The notes: generated by a model not told the origin, from the sequence alone. A stretch of 64,000 nt of DNA from RBG-16-49-21 sp040768125 (GCA_040768125.1 JAXGNG010000001.1:1178001-1242000); one strand, 5' to 3'. Counted from the first letter of the stretch, positions 1 through 9,356 are shown. Made by a program: numbers and translations.

Positions 1-1623
1 CAGGTCTTTTTCAACCGCAACCCCGAGGGAGAATGAATTGAATATGATGGCCTGGAGGATGAGGTCCGCCCCGTAATTCTGGTAGTCGTAGCTCGACTGG
101 AGATAGCCCCCCCGGTAGGTGAAGATGAGGAACTTGTCATAGTGTGTCTCAATGCCGATGCCGAGGCCCGGCTTCCTGAGCCCCGTGTATATGAAGTAGG
201 AGGCGCGCGCGCCGGGGAACTCGCTCAACCTGGCGTCGATGGCGATAGAGGACCCCTGGCCGGCCAGGTTGCGCATGGTGATGTTGCCCATGATGGCGGC
301 GTTCATGTCGGAGTCATAGCTGATCCCGAGCTTGAGGAAGATGCCCGTGGTCTCGCTGACGTTCAGGATAAGCTTCGAGTTTCCCTCTCCCGCGGGCTCG
401 ATCCGGTAGGTGACGCGCTCGAAGAAACCGCTCGCGTAGACCCGGGCGACCGCCTCCTCGAGGCGGATCGGCGTGATGCTCACGGGGGGGCTGAGAAGGA
501 GCCTGCCCATCACGAGGTTGCGCGAAACCCGCTTCAGCCCCAGGATCTCAACTGACGTGATGCGCAGCCGGTTAACGTCGCGGAGGGGGGGCGATTCCCG
601 GTTTGGGGGGGGGAATCCCGCCTGGAGTTTGGCCAGGTCCTGGAAGACCGGGAGCATGGGGCGCGCGGTTTTTTCTCCGAGGTCCACGAGCTCCCTCCCG
701 CGCTTGAAGTCCGAGGAACTGAACCCGCTGATGTCGGGGGTGAGGAGAATGTCCGCGAGCTTGCGCTGTTCCTGCGTGGAACGCGCTCCGAGGAAACTGA
801 CGGACTGGTCCATGATCTCGGCGAGGGATTTCAGCTCCTCTTTCTTGTAGAGGGGCGCGCCCACGTCCACGGCGATGACGATATCCGCGCCCATGTCCCG
901 GGCGTCCGAAACAGGAAGGTTCCGCACCACGCCGCCGTCGACCAGGAGCCGCCCGTCGATCTCGATGGGCGTGAAGATCGAGGGGATCGCCATGCTGGCC
1001 CTGAGTGCCTCGGAGAGGCTCCCCCGCGTGATGACGAAGGCCTCCCCCGTCACGATATCAGTGGCGATACAGCGAAAGGGCACCGGTAATTCGTTGAAAT
1101 CGTCAATATGGTGGACGGGAAGCGTCAGGAGTGAAAGGATGGAGGTGAGCTTCTGCCCCCGCTTGTATCCCGTGGGGAGCTTGAGTCCCTTCCGGCTGAT
1201 CTGAAATGAGCCGATGTACTTGTCATGCTCGCCCTTTTCATCGATGGATACGCTCCTCCGGGACACGTAGTCCGCCAGGACGTCGTCCCAGTCCATAGAC
1301 AGGACAAGGGATTCCAGCTTGGACGCGTCGTACCCCGAGGCGTAGAGACCGCCGACGATGCTCCCCATGCTGGTGCCGGTGATGTAGTCGACCTTGAGGC
1401 CCGATTCCTCGATCACCCTGAGGACGCCGATATGCGCGATGCCCTTGGCTCCGCCCCCGCTCAGGACAAGGCCTATCCGGGGGCGCGTGGTGTACGTCCT
1501 CGTTTCGAATGGTTCCCCGCGCAGGGGCGGGCCCGGGAGAAGGAGGATCATGAAGATTGCGAGGAGAAGGCCGCCTGCGGCGATGACCCCATGATTTTTT
1601 TCCCGTGGCTTCAATTTTCTCAT
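1..1623 (-). CDS. Patatin-like phospholipase with Omp85-type C-terminus (3' end outside window)
   Basis: The reading frame runs off the window edge, so the C-terminus is missing. The start at 1623 has a GGAGG site about 9 nt upstream. An N-terminal hydrophobic segment (about residues 14-30) is followed by a patatin domain: GGGAKG oxyanion loop (57-61), nucleophile motif GTSMG with Ser85, and DGG with Asp229, so the Ser-Asp dyad is intact. After about residue 300 come a POTRA-like segment and alternating beta strands like the start of an Omp85/BamA barrel. Known relatives (PlpD-like, type Vd) are outer-membrane or secreted phospholipases. Substrate and membrane location are inferred. Confidence 0.85.
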   Translation of the reverse strand, partial: MRKLKPREKNHGVIAAGGLLLAIFMILLLPGPPLRGEPFETRTYTTRPRIGLVLSGGGAKGIAHIGVLRVIEESGLKVDYITGTSMGSIVGGLYASGYDASKLESLVLSMDWDDVLADYVSRRSVSIDEKGEHDKYIGSFQISRKGLKLPTGYKRGQKLTSILSLLTLPVHHIDDFNELPVPFRCIATDIVTGEAFVITRGSLSEALRASMAIPSIFTPIEIDGRLLVDGGVVRNLPVSDARDMGADIVIAVDVGAPLYKKEELKSLAEIMDQSVSFLGARSTQEQRKLADILLTPDISGFSSSDFKRGRELVDLGEKTARPMLPVFQDLAKLQAGFPPPNRESPPLRDVNRLRITSVEILGLKRVSRNLVMGRLLLSPPVSITPIRLEEAVARVYASGFFERVTYRIEPAGEGNSKLILNVSETTGIFLKLGISYDSDMNAAIMGNITMRNLAGQGSSIAIDARLSEFPGARASYFIYTGLRKPGLGIGIETHYDKFLIFTYRGGYLQSSYDYQNYGADLILQAIIFNSFSLGVAVEKDL

Positions 1624-1690
1624 CTCAGGGCCTCCGGTGCGGCACCGCGGCCGCGTGGTAGTGGTCATGCCGTTGTTTCAGGCGCGCGCC

Positions 1691-2983
1691 TCAACCGGTG
1701 AACGAAACGGCGGGGAAAAGTATCCAGGGGGCCAGCACCGAGCCGACGCGCTCCCGCTCGGCGCTTATGATGATCTCCCCCGCCAGGAGCGTGAAGATAT
1801 TATCCGAGAGCATGCAGTCCTTGACGCGGCCCGCGATCTCGCCTCCCTCGACCAGGTAGGCCAGGTCCAGGCTTCCCGAGAAATCGCCCGTAAGGGTGTT
1901 CGACTGGCCGAGGCCGATGAAGTGCTCAACCAGCACCCCGCCGGAGATGCCGCGCATGATTTCATCGCGGGTGGCGCTTCCCGCCTCCATGACGATGTTG
2001 CTGGACGAGGGGTGGGGAAGCGACGCGTATCCGCGCGTGCCGTTGCCCCCCGGGGGGAGGCCCAGCCTCCTGGCGTGGGCAAGGTCCGTGAGGAAGTTTT
2101 CGACCCGCCCCGCCCTGACGAGATGCTTCCGCGCCGCCGACACTCCCTCGTCGTCAAAGGGGTAGCTATGGGGGGAGTCGTCAAGAGAGGGGTCATCCAG
2201 GAGCGAGAAATCCTCGCTGAAAAGGACCTGGCCCCGCCTGTCCGCGAAGGGGGATATGCCTCTCCAGACCGCGCGGCCGTTCAGGCCCGCGACGACGATG
2301 CCGACCAGGGGGGCGACGGCCCGGGGTGTCATGATGACCGGCACCCTGCCGCTTTCAAGTCGCCGCGTGTGCATGGCTCTCTCGACTTTTCGGGACAGCT
2401 TCTCCACGAGGTCCCCGTATTGTTCCGGGGCGAGGTGCGACGCGCTCTCCGAGGCATCGAGGCGCGTGCCCCCCTCGAGGGTCAGGGTCGCCGACAGATG
2501 CACGGAGTAGCGGCTGGTGCGGTACGAGGCGTCGAGCCCCTCGGAGTTGCAGAGACGTATCGAGCCCTCCGAGGCGGATATCGAGGCGTCCACGACCGCG
2601 CCGGGGAGGCGGTCCCGGAGGGTCGCGATGGCCTCTTCCGCCGCGGCGATCTCCCCGCCGGTGTCGAATGCCGCGATCTCCCCGCGGTACGGCTCGAAGC
2701 CCGTGATGGCCGAGGAGGGGAGGTCAAAGTCCTCGGTCTCGCCGTACGCCGCGAGGGCGACGGCGCGGTCGGCGGTCTCCACGAGCATGGCGGGATCGTT
2801 GGTGAAGGAAAATCCCGTTTTCCCTTCGACGTTGACCCTGATGCCGAAGCCGTGGTTGTGACGCCCGGTGATGGAGTGGAACCGGTTGTTGGCGAAGGAA
2901 AGGGGTGTGGCGGAACCGCGGATTTCGATGATGTCGAACCAGCGGGTCTTTCCCTCCAGGGCGCGCCGTATCCGTTCTATCAC
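1691..2983 (-). CDS. tldE: TldE/PmbA family protein (TldD partner)
   Basis: 430 residues, the usual size for PmbA/TldE. It shows the family pattern of an N-terminal domain (FANNRFHSITGR region), a central beta-rich region and a C-terminal segment with GGVLVEHFIGLGQSN and a late GEIIISAERERVGS stretch. It lacks the HExxxH metal site, as expected for the E subunit. Its start overlaps the stop of the upstream tldD by 4 nt (ATGA), so the pair is translationally coupled. In characterised systems TldD/TldE form a heterodimeric zinc protease that trims unfolded peptides and ribosomal peptide precursors. The substrate here is unknown. Confidence 0.85.
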   Translation of the reverse strand: MIERIRRALEGKTRWFDIIEIRGSATPLSFANNRFHSITGRHNHGFGIRVNVEGKTGFSFTNDPAMLVETADRAVALAAYGETEDFDLPSSAITGFEPYRGEIAAFDTGGEIAAAEEAIATLRDRLPGAVVDASISASEGSIRLCNSEGLDASYRTSRYSVHLSATLTLEGGTRLDASESASHLAPEQYGDLVEKLSRKVERAMHTRRLESGRVPVIMTPRAVAPLVGIVVAGLNGRAVWRGISPFADRRGQVLFSEDFSLLDDPSLDDSPHSYPFDDEGVSAARKHLVRAGRVENFLTDLAHARRLGLPPGGNGTRGYASLPHPSSSNIVMEAGSATRDEIMRGISGGVLVEHFIGLGQSNTLTGDFSGSLDLAYLVEGGEIAGRVKDCMLSDNIFTLLAGEIIISAERERVGSVLAPWILFPAVSFTG

Positions 2984-4377
2984 CGGGTGCCTCCGATCAG
3001 CACGTCCCTTATGAGGAGATGGGGACCCCCGAATGAGACGGGAAGGGGGCCCTGCCCTCCCTTCCCGCAGCCGCCGAGTCCTCCGTACATGACCCGGTCA
3101 TTGCCGATCTTTTCAATGGCACCCAGGGTGGTGAAGACGTTGCCGGAGAGCACGATGTCCCGGTACATCTTTCCCAGCTTCCCCTTCTTTATCTCGTAAC
3201 CGAAGCCGGAGGTGAAGGTGAACATCTCCAGGTTGGTCTGGCCACCGATGACCCCCGCGGCGTAGATCCCGTTTCCTGCGGAGTCGATGATAGCGTCCCG
3301 GTCATGGACGCCGTTTTCGATGTAGGTGTTGGTCATCCGCACGATCGGCTGCAGCATCACCCCGATGGCCCTGGCGTTTCCCGTGGGGACCTCGTCCATC
3401 TTTTCCGCGGTCTCCCGGGAGTGAAGCCGCCCGCTCAGGAGCCCATTCGTGATGAGCCTGGTCTCCCCCGGGGGAACTCCCTCGTCGTCAAAGGGGATGT
3501 GGCCCGCCAGCCCCGGGAGGACCCCGGTGTCGACAACGTTCAGCTCAGGGGGGCCGAAGGCGCGGCCGATCACCATGATGGCGCGGAGCCCTTCGTTTTC
3601 ATAGACGAAATCGGCCTCGGAGAGGTGACCGAAGGCCTCGTGAATGAAGACACCGGCGAGTTTCTGGTCCGTCACGACGCGGTAGGTACCCCCCGGCACG
3701 GATTCCGCCGAGAGGAGGTCAACGGCGCGCCTGGACACTTCTTCGGCCGCGGCTTCCCGGCCCCTCGCCAGCTCAAAGCCTCCGTGACCCGAGAGGGATT
3801 CCCCGTAGGGCTGGATCCGGGACCCGTCCCTCCCCACGGAGGAGAGGGTGACGCCGCAGTAGGCCCTGTCGTAGGTGGCCTCGGAACCCTCGGTGTTCAG
3901 GTAGGCATAGTATGAACGGGTGTCCTGGTAGACCGCCCGCGTGGTCTGTATGCTCCGGGAGTTTTTTAGAATGCGGTTGTAGGATTGTATCAGGTCGAAT
4001 TTTTCACCCAGGGACACGCCGTCGAAATCCTCGGCGCATGGCGTGGTGAAATGGCCGCGCATGGGCCCGGCGGACCGGATTTTCGTTTTCACCGGGGGCC
4101 TGATCGACGCGGCGAGGTCAAGGGCCCGCGAGAAATGCCCCTCGATGCCCGCGATGTCGTTGAAGGAGACGAATCCCCAGGCCCCGTCTTTCAGCACGCG
4201 CACGGAGCCCCCCACGGTGTCGCCGGAGCTGAAGGTCTCGACCTCGTCCCCCGCGAGGGAAAGGGACACCCCCCGGCTCGATACCAGGCGCACCTCCGCG
4301 TATTCGCAGGCAGGGCCGGAGAGGAGGGCCCGGGCGCCCGTGACGGCATGGCCGATCCTGTCGCGTATCTGCGGCAT
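2980..4377 (-). CDS. tldD: TldD metalloprotease subunit
   Basis: 465 residues, the normal length for TldD. The zinc-binding HEAFGH motif (His246, Glu247, His251) is intact, followed by the conserved LSEAD and further on NGLLSGRLHSRETA and GGQTNLEMFTF-like segments. It sits between plsC (1-nt TGATG overlap) and tldE (4-nt overlap), forming a tightly coupled three-gene unit. Family knowledge: the catalytic half of the TldD/TldE protease. No RiPP precursor-like gene is visible nearby, so a housekeeping or maturation role is as likely as a specialised one. Confidence 0.92.
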   Translation of the reverse strand: MPQIRDRIGHAVTGARALLSGPACEYAEVRLVSSRGVSLSLAGDEVETFSSGDTVGGSVRVLKDGAWGFVSFNDIAGIEGHFSRALDLAASIRPPVKTKIRSAGPMRGHFTTPCAEDFDGVSLGEKFDLIQSYNRILKNSRSIQTTRAVYQDTRSYYAYLNTEGSEATYDRAYCGVTLSSVGRDGSRIQPYGESLSGHGGFELARGREAAAEEVSRRAVDLLSAESVPGGTYRVVTDQKLAGVFIHEAFGHLSEADFVYENEGLRAIMVIGRAFGPPELNVVDTGVLPGLAGHIPFDDEGVPPGETRLITNGLLSGRLHSRETAEKMDEVPTGNARAIGVMLQPIVRMTNTYIENGVHDRDAIIDSAGNGIYAAGVIGGQTNLEMFTFTSGFGYEIKKGKLGKMYRDIVLSGNVFTTLGAIEKIGNDRVMYGGLGGCGKGGQGPLPVSFGGPHLLIRDVLIGGTR

Positions 4378-5120
4378 CAGCCGGCGCGCCCTTCCAGGCC
4401 GGCCTGTATCGCCTCCTTCGCGCGGGCGATAAGGCTGTCGATCGAATCTAGCGAGTACTCCCCGATCTCAATGGGCCTGTGGATGATCATCCTGGCGCTT
4501 CCGGGGAAGAGGCCGATGGAATTGTCGGGAAGAATGTCGCGGGTGCCCAGAATGGTGATGGGCAGGACGGGAAGTCCCATATCGAGGGCGAACTTGAAGG
4601 CGCCCTTCTTGAACTCGATCAGCTCTCCCGTTTCGCTCCTGGTCCCTTCAGGGAAGAAGAGCACGGAGGTGCCGTTCGTGATGCTCGCCTTCGCCTCGTT
4701 GATGGTGCGGACCGCCGACTCGTGGTTCGAGCGGTCGATGAAGATGTGCCCGGCCTTGTAGCAGTAGTAACCGAGTATCGGGACCTTCCGGAGCTCAATT
4801 TTCATGACCCATCTGAAATCGATGGGAAGCCAGCCGTAGATAACGAAGATGTCGTACTGGCTCTGGTGGTTCGCGACGATAACGTAGGACTGTTCCCGAT
4901 CAATGTTTTCGGCTCCCCTGACCGTAACGAACATGGGGGTGATGAAGCTGTTGAAACGCGCCCAGACAATACCCGCGATCTGGACAAATCTCTGGCTCGC
5001 GACGAAGAGAAAACTGAAAATTATCATGAAGATGAAAGTGGTCCCCATCCCCAGGAGGGGGAAGAAGACGAGGTATTTATAGACCTGATACGCGTTATAC
5101 AGCAGTCTGTTCTCTCTCAT
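4377..5120 (-). CDS. plsC: 1-acyl-sn-glycerol-3-phosphate acyltransferase (PlsC-like)
   Basis: LPLAT-family acyltransferase of about 247 residues. The catalytic NHQSQYD (HxxxxD) and the substrate-binding FPEGTRS motif are both present, and an N-terminal hydrophobic helix (FFPLLGMGTTFIFMIIF) anchors it to the inner membrane. The ATG at 5120 is preferred. A longer frame would begin with TTG at 5144 without a convincing Shine-Dalgarno site. It is the first gene of the plsC-tldD-tldE unit, behind a promoter near 5309-5337. It likely makes phosphatidic acid; acylation of another lysolipid cannot be excluded. Confidence 0.85.
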   Translation of the reverse strand: MRENRLLYNAYQVYKYLVFFPLLGMGTTFIFMIIFSFLFVASQRFVQIAGIVWARFNSFITPMFVTVRGAENIDREQSYVIVANHQSQYDIFVIYGWLPIDFRWVMKIELRKVPILGYYCYKAGHIFIDRSNHESAVRTINEAKASITNGTSVLFFPEGTRSETGELIEFKKGAFKFALDMGLPVLPITILGTRDILPDNSIGLFPGSARMIIHRPIEIGEYSLDSIDSLIARAKEAIQAGLEGRAG

Positions 5121-5308
5121 GATATACCCGCTTGCTTCATTCAAGGTAAGGTGCCGTCGTCACGGAATGGTTGCCCCGTCCGTGCCGGCGCCGATCTCTG
5201 TCTGTTTGTTTCGGCGGCGAGGCAACACGAGCCGGGTCGCTCTCGGGAGTTTCGGACCGTCCCTTGAGGCCTGTTTCCACGTGCCGAAGTCTATGACATA
5301 ATTCGCTC

Positions 5309-5337
5309 ATTATACGCTGTCAAGTAATTATTGGCAA
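5309..5337 (-). promoter_or_regulatory. Sigma70-type promoter for plsC-tldD-tldE
   Basis: Read on the minus strand: TTGCCA (5337-5332), a 17-nt spacer, then a consensus TATAAT (5314-5309). The predicted start lies near 5302, giving a leader of about 180 nt before plsC. The rest of the gap between plsC and the next gene (5121-5443) shows only AT-rich runs and no gene. Confidence 0.6.
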
Positions 5338-5443
5338 TGGCCGGGGGGCCTTCACGGGGCTGTTTTTTTTAAAAAAAGTATGATAATTACTGATGAATAT
5401 GACGAAATTATAACAGATGGATTCCACGGAAGGAGGCCATGAA

Positions 5444-5713
5444 ATGGATGTCAGAGCAATTCAAAGCACGCCATATCCGCCGCCACGATACACGGAAAAC
5501 CCTGAATCCCAGACCCTGACGCTGATGGGAACGCAGAAACCGGAAATCCCGTCGCCCCTCGGACAGGAGGAGACCGTCAGCCAGAAGGTTCGTGAAGAGG
5601 TGATAATGAACCTCCAGGAGGTGCAGAATTTCCTCTACATGATGATAGGATCAAAGATCAGGATCGAATCCGATGCTTCAACAACGGGTAATTCTGTAAA
5701 TACCGCTGTGTAG
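5444..5713 (+). CDS. Small orphan protein (89 aa)
   Basis: Unrecognised. ATG 5444 is chosen over 5417 because a strong GGAAGGAGG site ends 7 nt before it. The N-terminal half is Pro/Thr-rich and probably disordered (STPYPPPRYTENPES). A helical segment follows (QKVREEVIMNLQEVQNFLYMMIG), and the tail is Ser/Thr/Asn-rich. No signal peptide or Cys. It is monocistronic and followed by a terminator at 5761-5798. The layout recalls small flagellar or export accessory proteins, but no family assignment is justified. Confidence 0.6.
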   Translation: MDVRAIQSTPYPPPRYTENPESQTLTLMGTQKPEIPSPLGQEETVSQKVREEVIMNLQEVQNFLYMMIGSKIRIESDASTTGNSVNTAV

Positions 5714-5760
5714 CGACAAAAAGGGGGTTTCCATGCACATCAGGCGCACGCCCTGGCGGG

Positions 5761-5798
5761 ACCCCCGCTGAGATCCAGAGATCCGGTGGGGGTTTTTT
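5761..5798 (+). terminator. Rho-independent terminator after the 5444 orphan gene
   Basis: ACCCCC pairs with GGGGGT across an interrupted stem that also contains GATC/GATC, followed by six T residues (5793-5798). Confidence 0.6.
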
Positions 5799-6394
5799 AT
5801 TGCACTTCTTTCTTCCGCGTTCCACTGCTCCTTCCATCCCTTCTGAAGAAAAAACTGAATATTATTGAAAAATTGTTGACTCAAATTAGAGGAATCGTAT
5901 TACATATACAATATCACCTTTTTTGATTATATTATGGACACACCGGGATTTTGATTTTTCATTATTCGAAACAAGTGATGGCAAATCAGGTGTCCATCAA
6001 TAAAGACCATGCCGGGCATAATCCTGGCGTGGTATGCGGGACGGTTCCCGGGGTCGTGTCAACTGCCTGCGGGCAGGTCAATCAGCGGTGACGTCCCATG
6101 GCCGGTTATCCGTTGCGTCATCCGGATCACGCGATGACGAAGCGAAGAGGTGGGCTAATCCTTCGCCCGTTTCATTCGCGGCCGCCGGCATGGTATCCCG
6201 GCATTTCGTTCATGATGAATTGATCACGTGAGTGGAGGTCCTGACCTCGTGGGAGAAGGATCTGCTGACGCGGCTGCCGCGCGCCATTTCTATCTAAAGG
6301 GTTACACCCGGTAATTCGATAAGAATAGTACGGGCGGCCCCTTTACGGTGATGCCGCGTTCCCGGCATCAACGGAAACGAGAGACGACAGGCCA
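5799..6394. other. Non-coding stretch without recognised features
   Basis: About 600 bases with no convincing gene on either strand. The first 150 bases are AT-rich. Short open frames here lack Shine-Dalgarno sites and have no protein-like composition. No RNA gene or repeat was recognised. Confidence 0.4.
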
Positions 6395-6526
6395 ATGAGC
6401 AAGGAACTTCAGGAACAGGCCGAGCGGATGATGAGAGAGTTGAGGGATTCCCTGATTCCCCTCAAGGAAGAGTTGAGGATTCTTCGCGGGGCGAAGGACG
6501 AAAATGAAACCAGGTCGAACAGGTAA
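6395..6526 (+). CDS. Possible 43-residue charged helical peptide upstream of tetR
   Basis: The frame encodes a highly charged, almost entirely helical peptide (MSKELQEQAERMMRELRDSL, then IPLKEELRIL and a polar tail). It ends 15 nt before the TetR gene, whose Shine-Dalgarno site lies in the gap. The peptide's own Shine-Dalgarno site is weak (AGAGACGACAGG). The heptad-like Leu/Met/Ile spacing suggests a short amphipathic or coiled-coil peptide. It may be a real small gene co-transcribed with the regulator, or a leader peptide. Confidence 0.4.
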   Translation: MSKELQEQAERMMRELRDSLIPLKEELRILRGAKDENETRSNR

Positions 6527-6541
6527 GGCGGGAGACGAGGC

Positions 6542-7150
6542 ATGCCACCGAAGGGAGAAAGAAGGAAACAGCAGATAGTCGATACGGCGAAGCAGATGTT
6601 CATCGATAAGGGTTTCCAGAGCACCCATATCGGCCAGGTGTGCGAGAAGCTGGACATCGCCCGGGGCACGGTCTACCAGTATTTCAGGAACAAGAAGGAG
6701 ATCCTCTACGCCATACTCGACGTCGTTCTTGAGAAGATCGAGGACATCTTCGACCAGGACGAGTTCAACGAATTTTTCAGTGCCGCGCCCGATTCCGTCA
6801 GGGTCCTCGATTTCATCAGCAGGCGTCTTGTCGCCTGCATCTCCGTGCTTCTCGGAGAGCCCATCGTTATCAAGCTGATCTACAAAGAGATCATCGGTGT
6901 TGACGAAGAGGTGAACGAGCGCGTCGGCCGGGCCATTACGGGGATTAAGAAGGTCGTATCAAACGAGGTGGAAGAGTTGATACGCAGGGGGGTCTACCGT
7001 GAAGGCCTGGACCCCCGGGTGACCGCCACGATGATCATCGGGGGAGTGATGCTCGTGGTCTACGAATATGACCGCCAGAAACGCGACGTTCTCGACTCGG
7101 CCCTCATCCAGTCCATCGCGAAACTCTATCTCCACGGGGTCCTCAGATAG
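6542..7150 (+). CDS. TetR/AcrR family transcriptional regulator
   Basis: 202 residues. The N-terminal helix-turn-helix is typical (KQQIVDTAKQMFIDKGFQST ... ARGTVYQYFRNKKEILYAI, about residues 8-55), followed by an all-helical ligand-binding domain. A GGGAGACGAGG site precedes the ATG. The ligand is unknown. Fatty-acid-type TetR proteins often control crotonases and acyl-CoA enzymes, and a crotonase lies 2.2 kb downstream on the same strand, but the link is only positional. Confidence 0.9.
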   Translation: MPPKGERRKQQIVDTAKQMFIDKGFQSTHIGQVCEKLDIARGTVYQYFRNKKEILYAILDVVLEKIEDIFDQDEFNEFFSAAPDSVRVLDFISRRLVACISVLLGEPIVIKLIYKEIIGVDEEVNERVGRAITGIKKVVSNEVEELIRRGVYREGLDPRVTATMIIGGVMLVVYEYDRQKRDVLDSALIQSIAKLYLHGVLR

Positions 7151-7183
7151 CCGGGACCTTCGTGCCGCTCGCAATCATTTGTA

Positions 7184-7211
7184 TTGACAAAATGCCCTCG
7201 GCCTGAATACT
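7184..7211 (+). promoter_or_regulatory. Promoter giving a nearly leaderless HEAT-gene transcript
   Basis: TTGACA (7184-7189), 16-nt spacer, AATACT (7206-7211). The expected start near 7218 lies only about 3 nt before ATG 7221, and there is no Shine-Dalgarno site. Confidence 0.45.
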
Positions 7212-7220
7212 CGACCCGTT

Positions 7221-8483
7221 ATGAACTTTCGACACGCGATCACGACGGCCGTCCTTGCCGCGGCCATGCCTTTCTTCTCCAATGCCGTGTACCTGCCGGT
7301 CTCGTCGGCCCTCGCCGCGTCTTCGCGGGTCTCTTCCGTTGATATTACCCGGCTCATCCGCGCGCTGGTCGACGAGACGGATGAAACGAAGCGGGAAGGG
7401 ATTCTCGCGGAACTGCAGTCGCACCCCCCCGACGAGGTGGCCTCCCGCTGGCTCGATCTCATGAACGGGGCCGCCTGGGCGAAGAAGAAGGCGCGGATCA
7501 TAGAATCCATGGGGGATTTCACTCACCGGAGCTTCGTTCTCCCTCTGGCGAACCTTCTCGTCAGCCCCAATTCGGAGATCCGGCGGAGCTCAGCCCGTGC
7601 CCTGAAGAAGGTGGGCGATGACCGGCTCTACCCCGTCATCCTGCGGATGGTGAACAGCGACGTTCCCGTGCACAAGATCTACTTCATCGAGGCGATGAAC
7701 CATCTCTTCGATCAGCGATTCTATCCCTCCCTCACGGCGCTTCTCAGGGACGGTAACAAGTCGATACGGATATACGTGATAAACTGCCTGAGGGAGAACG
7801 GGATCCAGGAATCCCTCGGCCTGATACGATCCACCGCCCTGAACGATCGCAACGACGAGGTGCGGATCGTCGCCATCGAGGCCCTCGGGGCCCTGCGGGA
7901 CGGGAATTCCCTGGGGGTGCTCCATGCGGTCCTGAACGACCGTAGCCGGGAGGTCAGGAGGGAGAGCGCCAGGTCGCTCAAAATCCTCGGGTACGCGGCG
8001 TCCGCCAACCCCGTTTCAAGCCGTCTTGGTATCGAGGAGGACAGCGGCATCAGGGATATTCTCCTCGATACACTGGCCGCCATGAAGCGGATCGGAGACG
8101 TCCGGGGAGCGGAGCGGATACTCCTTCATGACGACAACGCCGAACTCCGCATAAAGGCCGCCCACGTGATCGGCTTTTCGCCATTCCCTGGCGCCATGGC
8201 GGCCCTCCAGGGTGCCCTTTCCGACCCCGATCGGCGCGTAAGGGCCGAGGCGTGCAATTCCCTGGGGAATTACCGGAACAGGCAGTCCCTGGGAAGCCTT
8301 ATCGATGTCCTGGGGGGCGATGACACGGTGTATGTACGATCGGCGGCGTTGCACTCGATTCGGCGCATCAACGATAAAAGCTCGGTTCTGCCCCTGTTCG
8401 ACCTTCACAGCCGGGAAAAGGATCCCCTCATGAGGGAGCTCATGAGGGTGACCATCCGCGACTTCATCAGGCGTTTCGTCTGA
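7221..8483 (+). CDS. Secreted HEAT-repeat protein
   Basis: 420 residues. An N-terminal signal peptide (hydrophobic AITTAVLAAAMPFF, probable cleavage after ALAA near residue 33) is followed by about ten HEAT/PBS-lyase-like helical repeats (for example SSARALKKVGDDRLYPVILR, AIEALGALRDGNSLGVLHAV, EACNSLGNYRNRQSLGSLID). Such alpha-solenoids are protein-binding scaffolds, here predicted periplasmic. The ATG lies directly behind a promoter with no Shine-Dalgarno site, suggesting leaderless initiation. A second secreted HEAT protein is at 26075-26929. The partner is unknown. Confidence 0.8.
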   Translation: MNFRHAITTAVLAAAMPFFSNAVYLPVSSALAASSRVSSVDITRLIRALVDETDETKREGILAELQSHPPDEVASRWLDLMNGAAWAKKKARIIESMGDFTHRSFVLPLANLLVSPNSEIRRSSARALKKVGDDRLYPVILRMVNSDVPVHKIYFIEAMNHLFDQRFYPSLTALLRDGNKSIRIYVINCLRENGIQESLGLIRSTALNDRNDEVRIVAIEALGALRDGNSLGVLHAVLNDRSREVRRESARSLKILGYAASANPVSSRLGIEEDSGIRDILLDTLAAMKRIGDVRGAERILLHDDNAELRIKAAHVIGFSPFPGAMAALQGALSDPDRRVRAEACNSLGNYRNRQSLGSLIDVLGGDDTVYVRSAALHSIRRINDKSSVLPLFDLHSREKDPLMRELMRVTIRDFIRRFV

Positions 8484-8499
8484 AAGGAGGGCCCCGCCC

Positions 8500-9303
8500 G
8501 TGGCGATGACCGATGAAGAGCTGTCCCGACTCCTCGAGAAATTAAAGCGAAAATACGAAGAGCACTCCAAAAAAAATCCCACGTGGTTCAACCGCGAGGC
8601 CTTCGAGGAGCGGCTGGCAACGGCTCTCAGTAACAGGATGAACATGGAGGCTTTCATCCTTGCGGAGATAGCCAATTTTGAGAAGGTCAGGGAGCGTTAC
8701 GAGAAGAAAAAGGGGGAGAAGCCCTTCTCCGAGCGGGTCGACCGCATTATCGGGGAGATGCAGGCCCGCATTGAGAAATACCCGGAGATCCGTTTTCACC
8801 CTAAGGCGGGTGTGGAGATCTCGCGCTTCTACGGCGCCCTCTCCCTTTTCTGCCTGGAATATTTTCCCGCGCTCTTCATCGTCGTCACCGAGAAGCCCCT
8901 CAGGGACAGGCTCATCGCATTCGAGGCGTCCCTGGCCCCCCTGGCTCTTCCCCGCGGGGGGCGTCCCGCCAGGAGGATCGAGGACCATATCGCGCGGATC
9001 GGGCAGCCCGGCGTCCGGGAGATAGAGATCGAGCGGGACAGGAGCGAGTACCTGAAGGAATCGGCCTTCCTCCTCCACGAGATCGCCGAATTCTGCGACG
9101 GCCTCATGGATACGCGTGATCCCGAGTGGGGGAATCCCCTCCGGTTTGACAGGCTTTATCTCGAGGAGCCCCGGAGAAAGCGGGTGACCGCGCTCTTCTC
9201 GGGGCTGACCGGTTACGGCGCGATCTTGAAGGTGCGCGATTACGCCCTGGGGGTGATCGGGGATTTTCGCCTCGGCGCTTTCAGGAGAAAGGAAGACAGC
9301 TGA
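8500..9303 (+). CDS. Orphan cytosolic protein (267 aa)
   Basis: Unrecognised family. GTG 8500 is preferred because AAAGGAGG ends 9 nt upstream; ATG 8506 would be 15 nt away. No signal peptide or membrane helix. The first 90 residues are strongly helical and charged (SRLLEKLKRKYEEH ... NFEKVRERYEKKKGEK). The C-terminal half mixes helix and strand (YLKESAFLLHEIAEFCDGLM ... RKRVTALFSGLTGYGAILKV). It begins 16 nt after the HEAT gene and is probably co-transcribed with it. Confidence 0.7.
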   Translation: MAMTDEELSRLLEKLKRKYEEHSKKNPTWFNREAFEERLATALSNRMNMEAFILAEIANFEKVRERYEKKKGEKPFSERVDRIIGEMQARIEKYPEIRFHPKAGVEISRFYGALSLFCLEYFPALFIVVTEKPLRDRLIAFEASLAPLALPRGGRPARRIEDHIARIGQPGVREIEIERDRSEYLKESAFLLHEIAEFCDGLMDTRDPEWGNPLRFDRLYLEEPRRKRVTALFSGLTGYGAILKVRDYALGVIGDFRLGAFRRKEDS

Positions 9304-9356
9304 TACACTGGATGGGCCGCGTTTCCCGATGAACGCGTGCGCCCCGGGAGGTTTGC

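Noticed and set aside
1637..3199. 520-residue plus-strand open frame
   Set aside because: It is opposite tldE/tldD, has no ribosome site, and its composition is that of a GC-rich antisense frame.
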